Positions 1 to 5,959 of a stretch of 5,959 nucleotides of DNA are shown here, piece after piece; the stretch's first letter is position 1, and every line of letters begins with the position of its first letter. Origin of the DNA: Planctomycetaceae bacterium (lineage in GTDB: Bacteria; Planctomycetota; Planctomycetia; Pirellulales; Thermoguttaceae); NCBI GenBank assembly GCA_031266315.1, contig JAISBG010000027.1, forward strand, positions 1-5,959, read 5' to 3'. Position numbers and translations under genes: made by a program. A model generated the notes under the pieces. That model searched no databases. It was not told the origin of the DNA and saw nothing but the letters and a program-made list of their open reading frames with translations.

Positions 1-2
1 AA

Positions 3-126
3 TATCATAAAGACCCATTTGACAGAATGTTGATATGGGAAGCAATAAAGAAATGATTTTATATTAATGAGTGTCGATGATACGATAAAACAATATGAAA
101 AAGAAGGATTAAAAATCGAGTATTGA
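3..126 (+). pseudogene. C-terminal remnant of a VapC-like PIN-domain toxin, frameshifted and cut by the window edge
   Basis: Reading from position 3 gives YHKDPFDRMLIWEAIKK and then a TGA stop at 54-56. The frame one base later continues DFILMSVDDTIKQYEKEGLKIEY and stops at 124-126. Removing one A from the A-rich run at 49-53 joins the halves as WEAIKNDFILMSVDD. This matches the end of the VapC/PIN subfamily with the conserved HxDPFDRxLI motif, where the Asp belongs to the acidic metal-binding site of a PIN ribonuclease. The N-terminal part and any antitoxin lie off the left edge. The frameshift replaces the last roughly 23 residues, so the product is probably inactive. A sequencing error in the A-run would look the same. 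The family call is firm, and the pseudogene status is an inference from this single indel. Confidence 0.75.
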
Positions 127-449
127 CTAAATCTTTCCTTTCCCTGAAAGATTTTCACCTATGGTTGTGTCTGTTGATGTTTACTCGACACCAACAGGCA
201 ATGTCTCTCCTACTGCGTGTCGATTCAATAACAGATATTTGTGAAAGGCGTGCCGATTGGAGTCGAGTACAAGTCAACTGGTGCAACCCTTCAGCGAAAG
301 GCTCACCTACTCCATCCGAAAGAGCCGATTATGCCAATGCTCAAGCACAATTGTTGATAGAAAAATATAAGTTAAAATTGAAATACGAAAATAAAACAAA
401 CGCTAAATCCAATGACCAAATAGTTGCGAAAATTAAAGATATTCTCTGA
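123..449 (+). CDS. Hypothetical ORF, probably chimeric or not expressed (108 codons)
   Basis: This open frame overlaps the last bases of the PIN remnant. Its first roughly 63 codons lie entirely within repeat copy A, so that half is element sequence read in one frame. Only the tail, from about residue 64 (313-449), is outside the repeat. The tail is hydrophilic and probably helical, with the sequence ADYANAQAQLLIEKYKLKLK and the end VAKIKDIL. It could be the C-terminus of an older gene into which the element inserted. The tail loosely resembles the charged helical ends of Uma2-type proteins, but this is too weak to call. No convincing ribosome binding site precedes the ATG. I regard the ORF as fortuitous or as a gene remnant capped by the repeat. 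Confidence 0.2.
   Translation: MTKSFLSLKDFHLWLCLLMFTRHQQAMSLLLRVDSITDICERRADWSRVQVNWCNPSAKGSPTPSERADYANAQAQLLIEKYKLKLKYENKTNAKSNDQIVAKIKDIL
127..312 (+). repeat. Foldback (MITE/REP-like) element, copy A
   Basis: First of three related copies. The left part (137-158) matches copy B at 1599-1620 in 20 of 22 bases. The right part (259-299) matches the reverse complement of copy C at 5007-5047 in 34 of 41 bases. The right end (about 293-312) is an inverted version of the left end of copy B. This gives the element terminal inverted repeats with a core like CTTTCGCTGAAGG. Internal arms pair: TACTCGAC at 182-189 with GTCGAGTA at 262-269. The copy starts directly after the stop codon of the PIN remnant. 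Its left boundary is degenerate and therefore approximate. No transposase or clear target-site duplication is seen. Confidence 0.7.
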
Positions 450-463
450 CACATTTACTCAAC

Positions 464-467
464 GGAG
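464..467 (+). promoter_or_regulatory. Shine-Dalgarno site of the Phd/YefM antitoxin
   Basis: GGAG lies 6 bases before the ATG at 474 and supports that start. It is one of the few clear Shine-Dalgarno sites in the window. Confidence 0.6.
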
Positions 468-473
468 AAATTT

Positions 474-716
474 ATGGAAATTACGACGAAACAATTAAAA
501 ACTCAATCCGAACAAATCATTTCCCAAGTCAATAAAGGACAAGAAATAGCAATAACTTATAAAGGAAAAGCATTTGCAAAAATTGTTCCTCTTAAAGGCG
601 AAAACGCAAAACAGGATTCCGATAACGAATTATTCGGTATTTGGAAAAGCAGAGAGGACATTGAGGATGTGAATCAATATATCAGGAATATGAGAAAAGG
701 GAGAAATCAATGTTAA
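474..716 (+). CDS. Phd/YefM-family antitoxin
   Basis: An 80-residue protein typical in length for the prevent-host-death antitoxin family. The N-terminal half (about residues 1-45) has the DNA-binding fold signature: ITTKQLKTQSEQIISQVNKG, then a basic YKGKAFAKIVP strand. The C-terminal tail ELFGIWKSREDIEDVNQYIRNMRKGR is the toxin-wrapping segment usual in Phd antitoxins that partner VapC/PIN toxins. In known systems the protein binds and blocks the toxin, and the complex represses its own promoter. Its stop overlaps the toxin start by 7 bases (710-716), the usual translational coupling. The toxin behind it is broken, so this is now an orphan antitoxin unless it acts on another toxin. The family call is strong. 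Autoregulation is inferred, and no operator palindrome was found upstream. Confidence 0.88.
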   Translation: MEITTKQLKTQSEQIISQVNKGQEIAITYKGKAFAKIVPLKGENAKQDSDNELFGIWKSREDIEDVNQYIRNMRKGRNQC

Positions 717-812
717 TTGATACAGATGTTTTGGTATGGTATTTAAGAGGAAATAAAAATGCACAAAATATTCAGACCGTTTGAATAATTATAAAATATT
801 TATGACGGAAAA
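710..812 (+). pseudogene. Truncated VapC/PIN toxin, N-terminus only
   Basis: ATG at 710 overlaps the antitoxin stop. It reads MLIDTDVLVWYLRGN and on to a TGA at 782-784, giving only 24 codons. That opening is the canonical VapC N-terminus and carries the first catalytic Asp of the PIN active site (residue 4). The adjacent frame from about 775 reads DRLNNYKIFMTEK. The spacing suggests it is the continuation of the same protein after a one-base shift, but recognisable similarity fades after about 812. The remaining roughly 100 residues, with the other acidic residues, are absent. The toxin is therefore dead through a frameshift plus a deletion, and the next antitoxin gene begins shortly after. 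Confidence 0.8.
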
Positions 813-839
813 GTTGTTTTTTGATACTAGAACTTATTT

Positions 840-1139
840 ATGGATACCGAATTAACCTTAAAATTGGATAAAACAGTTCTTGAAACTGCCAAACGATACG
901 CAGAAAAAAATGATCGTAATTTGTCAAAACTAATAGAGAATTTTTTAAAAAATTTAACTTCTCTTGATGCACTATCTCAAAGGCGCGCATCTTTAACGGA
1001 GAGTTTAACAAGTGTTATATCGGAAGAAAAGACTGAAAAATGGGCTAGCGAAGATGTCATATCATTATTCAATACCATAGATTATGATAACAATTATAAT
1101 TATAAGAAATTAAGAAATAAAAATGAAGATTTTAATTGA
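840..1139 (+). CDS. DUF6364-like ribbon-helix-helix antitoxin
   Basis: 99 residues. The N-terminal 40 (MDTELTLKLDKTVLETAKRY, then AEKNDRNLSKLIENFLKNL) have the strand-helix-turn-helix pattern of DUF6364 and related ribbon-helix-helix antitoxins. There, a short beta strand (LTLKLD) contacts DNA and two helices form the dimer. The tail from about residue 45 is longer than in the short members of this group. It is charged and Asn/Asp/Lys-rich near the end, and is likely the toxin-neutralising region. The 3' end overlaps the next gene, a PIN toxin, by 17 bases, which supports a toxin-antitoxin operon. No Shine-Dalgarno is visible before the ATG at 840, whose upstream region is the eroded toxin. 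An alternative start is not obvious. The sequence is strongly AT-rich compared with the chaperone genes. Confidence 0.7.
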   Translation: MDTELTLKLDKTVLETAKRYAEKNDRNLSKLIENFLKNLTSLDALSQRRASLTESLTSVISEEKTEKWASEDVISLFNTIDYDNNYNYKKLRNKNEDFN

Positions 1140-1533
1140 CACTCCAATTTGGTCATTAGCGTTTCGTAGAAGAAGCAATGACCATGTTAACGGTAAAATT
1201 ATTGATGCGTTAACTGAATTGATAAGAGATATGAGGATAGCAATAATCGGACCTATTAGGCAGGAGGTCTTGTCTGGAATATCTGATAAAAATAAATTTG
1301 AAGAATTAAAAGAAAAGATGTCAATATTTACTGATTATATAATTCAAACAAATGATTATGAATTAGCGGCAGAATATTCGAATATTTGTAGAAAACATGG
1401 AATACAAGGATCACATACCGATTTTTTAATATGTACAACATCAATAAAGAATGGATGGAAAATATTTACAGAGGATAAAGATTTTTTTGAATATAAAAAG
1501 TATTTACCAATAAAATTATTTACAATAAAATAA
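1123..1533 (+). CDS. PIN-domain toxin (VapC-like ribonuclease)
   Basis: 136 residues, full length for a small PIN toxin. All expected acidic residues are visible: Asp6 in MKILIDTPIW, Glu48 in IRQEVLSGI, Asp100 in GSHTDFLIC, and Asp118 (with Asp120) in FTEDKDF. In the family these bind Mg/Mn and cut RNA, often tRNA or rRNA. The gene starts inside the 3' end of the DUF6364-like antitoxin gene, 17 bases before its stop, so the pair is probably translationally coupled and co-transcribed. It is the only intact toxin of the three PIN genes seen here. GC content is visibly lower than in dnaJ, in keeping with an acquired module. The RNA target cannot be predicted from sequence. The TAA stop at 1531-1533 abuts the inverted repeat that follows. 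Confidence 0.88.
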   Translation: MKILIDTPIWSLAFRRRSNDHVNGKIIDALTELIRDMRIAIIGPIRQEVLSGISDKNKFEELKEKMSIFTDYIIQTNDYELAAEYSNICRKHGIQGSHTDFLICTTSIKNGWKIFTEDKDFFEYKKYLPIKLFTIK

Positions 1534-1797
1534 AAATTTCGTAATTATTCAGCGGAATTTTTAAAGTTTTTAAAAATAAGTAAACATAAGGTAGGCAACC
1601 TTTCGCTGAAGGATTTTCACTTCCGGTCATGTCAGCGTTAACCGACAGTGAACCAGATTAACGACGGCAAAATTGTGTTGTATTACGTTTTAGAGTTAAT
1701 TGGTGTGACTTTTCAGCGAAACTTTCGATAAATTACCCATCCATTTTTCGCGTTAAAATATGAAATATGAAAATTTCACCGAATAATTACGAATTTT
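1533..1797. repeat. Long inverted repeat enclosing foldback copy B
   Basis: The left arm (1533-1561, containing TTCGTAATTATTC) and right arm (1771-1797, containing GAATAATTACGAA) are near-perfect reverse complements over about 27 bases. They enclose roughly 210 bases, in which foldback copy B (1588-1742) sits almost centrally. The left arm begins at the last base of the PIN toxin stop codon. It may be an outer foldback element that was a target for copy B, or the true terminal repeats of a larger compound element. As RNA it could also form a long stem after the toxin gene. Neither copy A nor copy C has these outer arms. Confidence 0.7.
1588..1742 (+). repeat. Foldback (MITE/REP-like) element, copy B
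   Basis: Same orientation as copy A. The left end (AAGGTAGGCAACC then TTTCGCTGAAGG) matches copy A at 137-158 and, inverted, the right end of copy C. The right end (about 1711-1742, with CAGCGAAA and ACCCATCC) is the inverted counterpart. The interior shares AGATTAACGAC (1655-1665) and AAATTGTGTTG with the reverse complement of copy C. Subterminal arms TCACTTCC and GGTGTGA can pair with one mismatch and a wobble. The rest of 1534-1921 shows no gene. I see no CIRCE operator and no convincing promoter in front of dnaJ. Confidence 0.72.
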
Positions 1798-1885
1798 CAA
1801 GTGTGACGAACATAAACTTAACCAAGTTGATTATTGATTGGCACAAGTGATTGGCGGATTATTATTCAGAGATTCGTTTTAATAA

Positions 1886-3672
<1,787 letters not shown>

Positions 3673-3728
3673 TTTTGCGTCTTATACTGAAGCTGTTTTA
3701 AAATTCAAGAAGCTGAATACGCAAACGC

Positions 3729-3774
3729 AACAACGTAAAGCGGTTGTTCAAGGGCGAAGCCTATCGCCTTACCG
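3729..3774 (+). other. Two adjacent hairpins downstream of grpE
   Basis: AACAAC (3729-3734) can pair with GTTGTT (3743-3748). Alternatively, CGGT (3741-3744) pairs with ACCG (3771-3774) around the hairpin GGCGA/TCGCC (3753-3757 with 3764-3768). The two options are mutually exclusive. No T-tract follows, so this is not a classic Rho-independent terminator. It lies about 60 bases after the grpE stop and could protect or end the operon transcript. The remaining gap 3673-4108 contains no gene I can support. Confidence 0.35.
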
Positions 3775-3878
3775 ACTAGGTATAAATACCAATCGAAGGA
3801 CTTTGTATCAAAATATTTTGTCCTGATTCAAGTTTTGTAGTCGTGATGTAACGATATTTGCCGCGATTATTGATATGT

Positions 3879-3952
3879 GGTTTGGAATTGAGAATCTGTA
3901 ACTTGTGCCGCGTGCGATTGACTACGCATTTTCTGCAATTTCTCTTCAAACC
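3879..3952. repeat. Imperfect inverted repeat / stem-loop
   Basis: GGTTTG (3879-3884) pairs with CAAACC (3947-3952), and GAGAA (3890-3894) with TTCTC (3940-3944). An inner hairpin TGCG/CGCA lies at 3913-3916 and 3925-3928. The whole fold is about 74 bases and sits just upstream of the promoter for the Zn-ribbon gene. It does not visibly share sequence with the A/B/C foldback family. Confidence 0.35.
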
Positions 3953-3975
3953 ATAATTACACGAATCATGCCTTC

Positions 3976-4004
3976 TTGACTTTGGCGGATCATTTGATTA
4001 TATT
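3976..4004 (+). promoter_or_regulatory. Sigma-70-like promoter for the Zn-ribbon gene
   Basis: TTGACT (3976-3981) and TATATT (3999-4004) are separated by 17 bases, each one base or so from the bacterial consensus. Transcription would start near 4011 and leave a leader of about 98 bases before the ATG at 4109. This suggests the gene is independent of dnaJ-grpE. Confidence 0.5.
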
Positions 4005-4096
4005 TAATTGTGATTGATATTTTTTTGTGTTTAATTTAATAAAGAGTTTCCGGTTATGTGTGAGTATTATCGGAACATTTTTTATTGATTCCTGCC

Positions 4097-4100
4097 GGAG
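4097..4100 (+). promoter_or_regulatory. Shine-Dalgarno site that sets the start of the Zn-ribbon gene
   Basis: GGAG lies 8 bases before the ATG at 4109. An in-frame TTG at 4085 lies upstream of this site and is less likely to be used, so the ATG was chosen. Confidence 0.6.
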
Positions 4101-4108
4101 ATACAAAT

Positions 4109-4978
4109 ATGATTTTTTATCAAATTTCATTTGGCTTCTATAATAAGAATAATCTTGATGAAGCAACAGACCTCGTTGATAATTATCTTTCCAGACTTTC
4201 CAGAAATGGTCAGATTGATTATGACGTTACGATTGTTCCTTGGCAAAAACAGGTAGTTGCCTATGTTAATGCGTTGGGGTTGGAAGCCGACCAACTGAGG
4301 TCTCATAGTGTTGCCGGAAAGAATTATCTCGAAAAACTTGAAAAATTCTTCAAACAAAAACCTATTTGGAACTGTAACGAAGATTTTCCGCCGAAACAGA
4401 AAGCAATTTGGAAAAACGCTTCGTTTCTCTATCTTTTTACGAATAATTTTCATCGTGATTCGCCGTTACATCGCGGCGATAACAACGATATGATACCGTT
4501 GTATCGAGTGCCGATAACAGACAATATCCGCGACGATATTTATTATTGGCAAGGGTATTACCGTGAATGGGACAATATTTGGTTGGGAAGCGATAAATTT
4601 GAAATAACCGCTTACCGAATGCTTGCTGATCCCCGAAGTGAACTTTCTTTGCGCGGACGTGAATCATGTCTTGCGATTGAAAAAGCGACCGGAATTCCTG
4701 TGTACTATTATTTATTGCGCTATTTCGGACGTAAAGGAGAAAATGAGAAACAACGAAAATGCCCTTGTTGCGGCAATTCATGGTTTGTCGAACATCCGCA
4801 ACAATCAATTTATAAACCGAAATTATTTTATCAATTCGATTTTCAATGCCCAAACTGTCGTCTTGTTTCAAATCTTGCCGATGGTGAAATCAAATCCCGT
4901 TACGCAAAAATCGGCGAATATCACACTTCTCAAAATTACGAAACCAAAAAAGAGATAGAAATGGAAACAGAAACGTAA
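4109..4978 (+). CDS. DUF2310-type Zn-ribbon protein, possibly nucleic-acid binding
   Basis: 289 residues from the ATG at 4109. The overall pattern matches the DUF2310 family, known as Zn-ribbon-containing and possibly nucleic-acid binding. A central SPLHRGDNNDMIPLYRVP segment (118-135) is followed by WQGYYREWDNIWL. Next comes RGRESCLAIEKATGIPVYYY (182-201), then a C-terminal zinc ribbon with Cys218/Cys221 (CPCC) and Cys247/Cys250 (CPNCRLVSNL). The N-terminal domain (1-60) looks like an alternating alpha/beta fold. There is no signal peptide or membrane segment, so it is cytoplasmic. Compared with members I recall, this protein has an extra hydrophilic tail after VSNLADGE. The biochemical role is unknown. 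It has its own promoter and Shine-Dalgarno site, and is followed with no gap by foldback copy C, which starts at the last base of the stop codon. Confidence 0.8.
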   Translation: MIFYQISFGFYNKNNLDEATDLVDNYLSRLSRNGQIDYDVTIVPWQKQVVAYVNALGLEADQLRSHSVAGKNYLEKLEKFFKQKPIWNCNEDFPPKQKAIWKNASFLYLFTNNFHRDSPLHRGDNNDMIPLYRVPITDNIRDDIYYWQGYYREWDNIWLGSDKFEITAYRMLADPRSELSLRGRESCLAIEKATGIPVYYYLLRYFGRKGENEKQRKCPCCGNSWFVEHPQQSIYKPKLFYQFDFQCPNCRLVSNLADGEIKSRYAKIGEYHTSQNYETKKEIEMETET

Positions 4979-5147
4979 GAGGTGGGCAATTCAATTCATC
5001 AAAAAATTTCGCTGAAGGGTTGCGTCGGTTGACTCGTTATTGACTCCAAAACAGAAGGCAACACAATTTGTTGTCGTTAATCTAATTCACAGTCAGCGAG
5101 TACACCGACGCGACCTTTTAGCAAATAGCAAAAGGTCGCCTACCTCT
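4978..5147 (-). repeat. Foldback (MITE/REP-like) element, copy C, inverted relative to A and B
   Basis: The best preserved copy, 170 bp. The ends are AGAGGTGGGC (4978-4987) and its near-perfect inverse GCCTACCTCT (5138-5147). Inside, GCGTCGGT (5022-5029) pairs with ACCGACGC (5104-5111), ACTCG (5032-5036) with CGAGT (5097-5101), and TGACT (5041-5045) with AGTCA (5091-5095), giving a long rod. A separate alternative hairpin at 5110-5139 has the arm GCGACCTTTT against AAAAGGTCGC. On the minus strand it aligns with copies A and B. It begins inside the stop codon of the Zn-ribbon gene. Confidence 0.78.
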
Positions 5148-5167
5148 GTAATGTTTGGACACCTAAT

Positions 5168-5218
5168 CCGGGAGAATCAGAAAAATTTTTTATTTTTTTA
5201 AGAAAAAAATTTCTTCGG
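5168..5218. repeat. A/T-rich hairpin after copy C
   Basis: Seven T (5193-5199), AAG, then seven A (5203-5209) form a perfect small hairpin. Outer pairs are possible between CCG (5168-5170) and CGG (5216-5218), and between GAA and TTC. It might act as a bidirectional terminator, but the composition is so A/T-rich that chance is a fair explanation. Confidence 0.25.
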
Positions 5219-5232
5219 GGAAGGTATTCATA

Positions 5233-5260
5233 TTGACACGTTTTGGTTTTTCTGTAAATA
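5233..5260 (+). promoter_or_regulatory. Promoter-like site upstream of the hairpin-rich region
   Basis: A perfect TTGACA (5233-5238) is followed by TAAATA (5255-5260) with 16 bases between, or AATAAT (5257-5262) with 18. A transcript starting near 5268 would contain every hairpin from 5312 to 5621. The background is AT-rich, so a chance -10 match is possible. Confidence 0.4.
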
Positions 5261-5309
5261 ATCACCATAATTTTTTGTCTTTTTTTTAATTTTCAACTTT
5301 TGGAGACAA

Positions 5310-5641
5310 TTTTCCATTTTGGAAGATAAATCGCCCGAATTTTTATTCGGGTATTAAAAAAATCGAGTACGTCAACTATATTGATGATCGCTTAGGCGAA
5401 CTGTAATTTTTTACATGACAACCGGATTTTCCGGGTAGAAAATTACTGTAGAACAGTAAAGTTACGTGGCTCCTGACAAAGGAGCGTCGCGTGCTGTTCT
5501 ATGGGTATAATTTAGCGTTACATTTTAACATGTAATGCACCATTTTTGTCGGTGGGAATGAACCTATCATCAATAACGGTCGCTGCTATCTAAGAGCGAT
5601 ATTCTGTTGCCGTTTCTCGGCTTGGTATTTTTCCAATTTTT
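5310..5641 (+). ncRNA. Candidate structured RNA: run of consecutive stem-loops
   Basis: Successive hairpins, 5' to 3'. TTCC/GGAA (5312-5315, 5321-5324). CCCGAAT/ATTCGGG (5334-5340, 5345-5351, loop TTTT). A 12-pair stem 5403-5414 with 5435-5446, capped by CCGGA/TCCGG (5422-5426, 5430-5434). TAGAACAG/CTGTTCTA (5449-5456, 5494-5501) around GCTCCT/AGGAGC (5469-5474, 5480-5485, loop GACAA). GCGTTACAT/ATGTAATGC (5515-5523, 5530-5538, one wobble). AACGG/CCGTT (5575-5579, 5610-5614) enclosing TCGCT/AGCGA (5580-5584, 5595-5599). An alternative GCCG/CGGC hairpin (5609-5612, 5618-5621) is followed by TTGG-CCAA and a T-run at 5637-5641 that could terminate. No known RNA class (tmRNA, RNase P, SRP, 6S, common riboswitches) is recognised. 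It is either a standalone RNA or a leader of the following gene. Confidence 0.4.
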
Positions 5642-5670
5642 GTGATAAAACAGATTATTTGTTATATAAT
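5640..5670 (+). promoter_or_regulatory. Promoter of the DUF1559 gene
   Basis: A perfect -10 TATAAT (5665-5670) with TTGTGA (5640-5645) as a weak -35 at 19-base spacing. The predicted start near 5677 gives a short leader of about 32 bases. This contains the strong Shine-Dalgarno AAGGAG (5695-5700), 8 bases before the ATG at 5709. Confidence 0.5.
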
Positions 5671-5708
5671 CTATTCATTTTTAAACATCATTTTAAGGAG
5701 AAATTAAA

Positions 5709-5959
5709 ATGAAAATCAGAGTTTTTCGCGGGTTCACTTTAGTTGAACTTCTTGTGGTCATTGCGATTATCGGCGCGTTAATCGCACTTTTGTTACCTGC
5801 TGTTCAGGCGGCGCGCGAGGCGGCAAGACGAATGCAGTGTGCTAATCATATCAAACAATTGACATTTGAGTGTCATAATTTTCATGACACCACAGGTCAT
5901 TTGCCAAACAGTATTGTACCCAAAGAGTTGGCGGTTGACCTTTTTGAAAAACATCAAAC
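5709..5959 (+). CDS. DUF1559 pseudopilin-like protein, N-terminal part (runs off the window)
   Basis: 83 residues are visible and the frame is open to the right edge. The N-terminus is a type IV pilin/type II secretion pseudopilin signal: a short basic leader MKIRVFRG, cleavage after Gly8 before Phe9, Glu at mature position 5 (FTLVE), and a hydrophobic helix [19 protein letters not shown]. The motif [20 protein letters not shown], then [15 protein letters not shown], is the hallmark of the DUF1559 family, of which planctomycete genomes carry many copies. By family knowledge the protein should be processed by a prepilin peptidase and sit in the cytoplasmic membrane or be assembled into a pilus-like or secretion structure. 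Its precise role is unknown. It has its own promoter and an excellent ribosome binding site, the strongest in the window. Confidence 0.93.
   Translation, partial: MKIRVFRGFTLVELLVVIAIIGALIALLLPAVQAAREAARRMQCANHIKQLTFECHNFHDTTGHLPNSIVPKELAVDLFEKHQ

Noticed and set aside
3673..4084. tRNA gene in the gap after grpE
   Set aside because: No TTCAAAT-type T-loop with matching acceptor and anticodon arms could be assembled.
4085..4108. TTG start 8 codons upstream for the Zn-ribbon gene
   Set aside because: The Shine-Dalgarno GGAG at 4097-4100 lies downstream of the TTG and is correctly placed for the ATG at 4109.
5445..5457. ACTGT-AGA-ACAGT hairpin as a separate regulatory site
   Set aside because: It overlaps the stronger stem 5449-5456 with 5494-5501. 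It is at best an alternative pairing within the same structured region.
5310..5641. Known RNA (tmRNA, RNase P RNA, SRP RNA, group II intron domain V, common riboswitch)
   Set aside because: None of the conserved sequence cores I know for these classes is present.

Overview
The window is most likely from a low-GC, probably host-associated, member of the Planctomycetota. The clearest pointer is the partial gene at the right edge. It encodes a type II pseudopilin-like N-terminus followed by the [17 protein letters not shown] motif, the DUF1559 family that is greatly expanded in planctomycetes. Weak or absent Shine-Dalgarno sequences before several genes and long structured intergenic gaps fit this. 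The genus cannot be named from the sequence alone.

Layout, all genes on the + strand. (1) Positions 1-1533 are an AT-rich toxin-antitoxin zone with three PIN-domain toxins in different states. There is a frameshifted C-terminal remnant at the left edge, an intact Phd/YefM-type antitoxin whose PIN toxin stops after 24 codons, and an apparently intact DUF6364-like antitoxin/PIN toxin pair. (2) Positions 1534-1921 are non-coding and hold a foldback repeat nested inside a second inverted repeat. (3) Positions 1922-3672 are a housekeeping chaperone operon, dnaJ-grpE, with a 4-base ATGA overlap. (4) Positions 3673-4108 are non-coding, with hairpins and a good sigma-70-like promoter. (5) Positions 4109-4978 encode a DUF2310-type Zn-ribbon protein. 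(6) Positions 4979-5708 are a long gap with another repeat copy and then about 330 bases of consecutive hairpins between two promoter-like sites. (7) Positions 5709-5959 are the start of the DUF1559 gene.

The most interesting feature is a dispersed foldback element of about 155-185 bp, present three times (about 127-312, 1588-1742 and 4978-5147, the last inverted relative to the others). Its ends are inverted copies of one another. Its internal arms differ in sequence between copies but still pair, which suggests selection on, or origin from, a folded structure. In each case the element, or the inverted repeat around it, begins at or immediately after a stop codon. No transposase is present, so it resembles a MITE or REP-like element mobilised in trans. 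The second candidate is the hairpin-rich stretch 5310-5641, which could be an uncharacterised non-coding RNA or a leader upstream of the pilin-like gene.

The genes do not form one pathway. DnaJ and GrpE are co-chaperones of DnaK, which is not in this window. The toxin-antitoxin genes are accessory and decaying.
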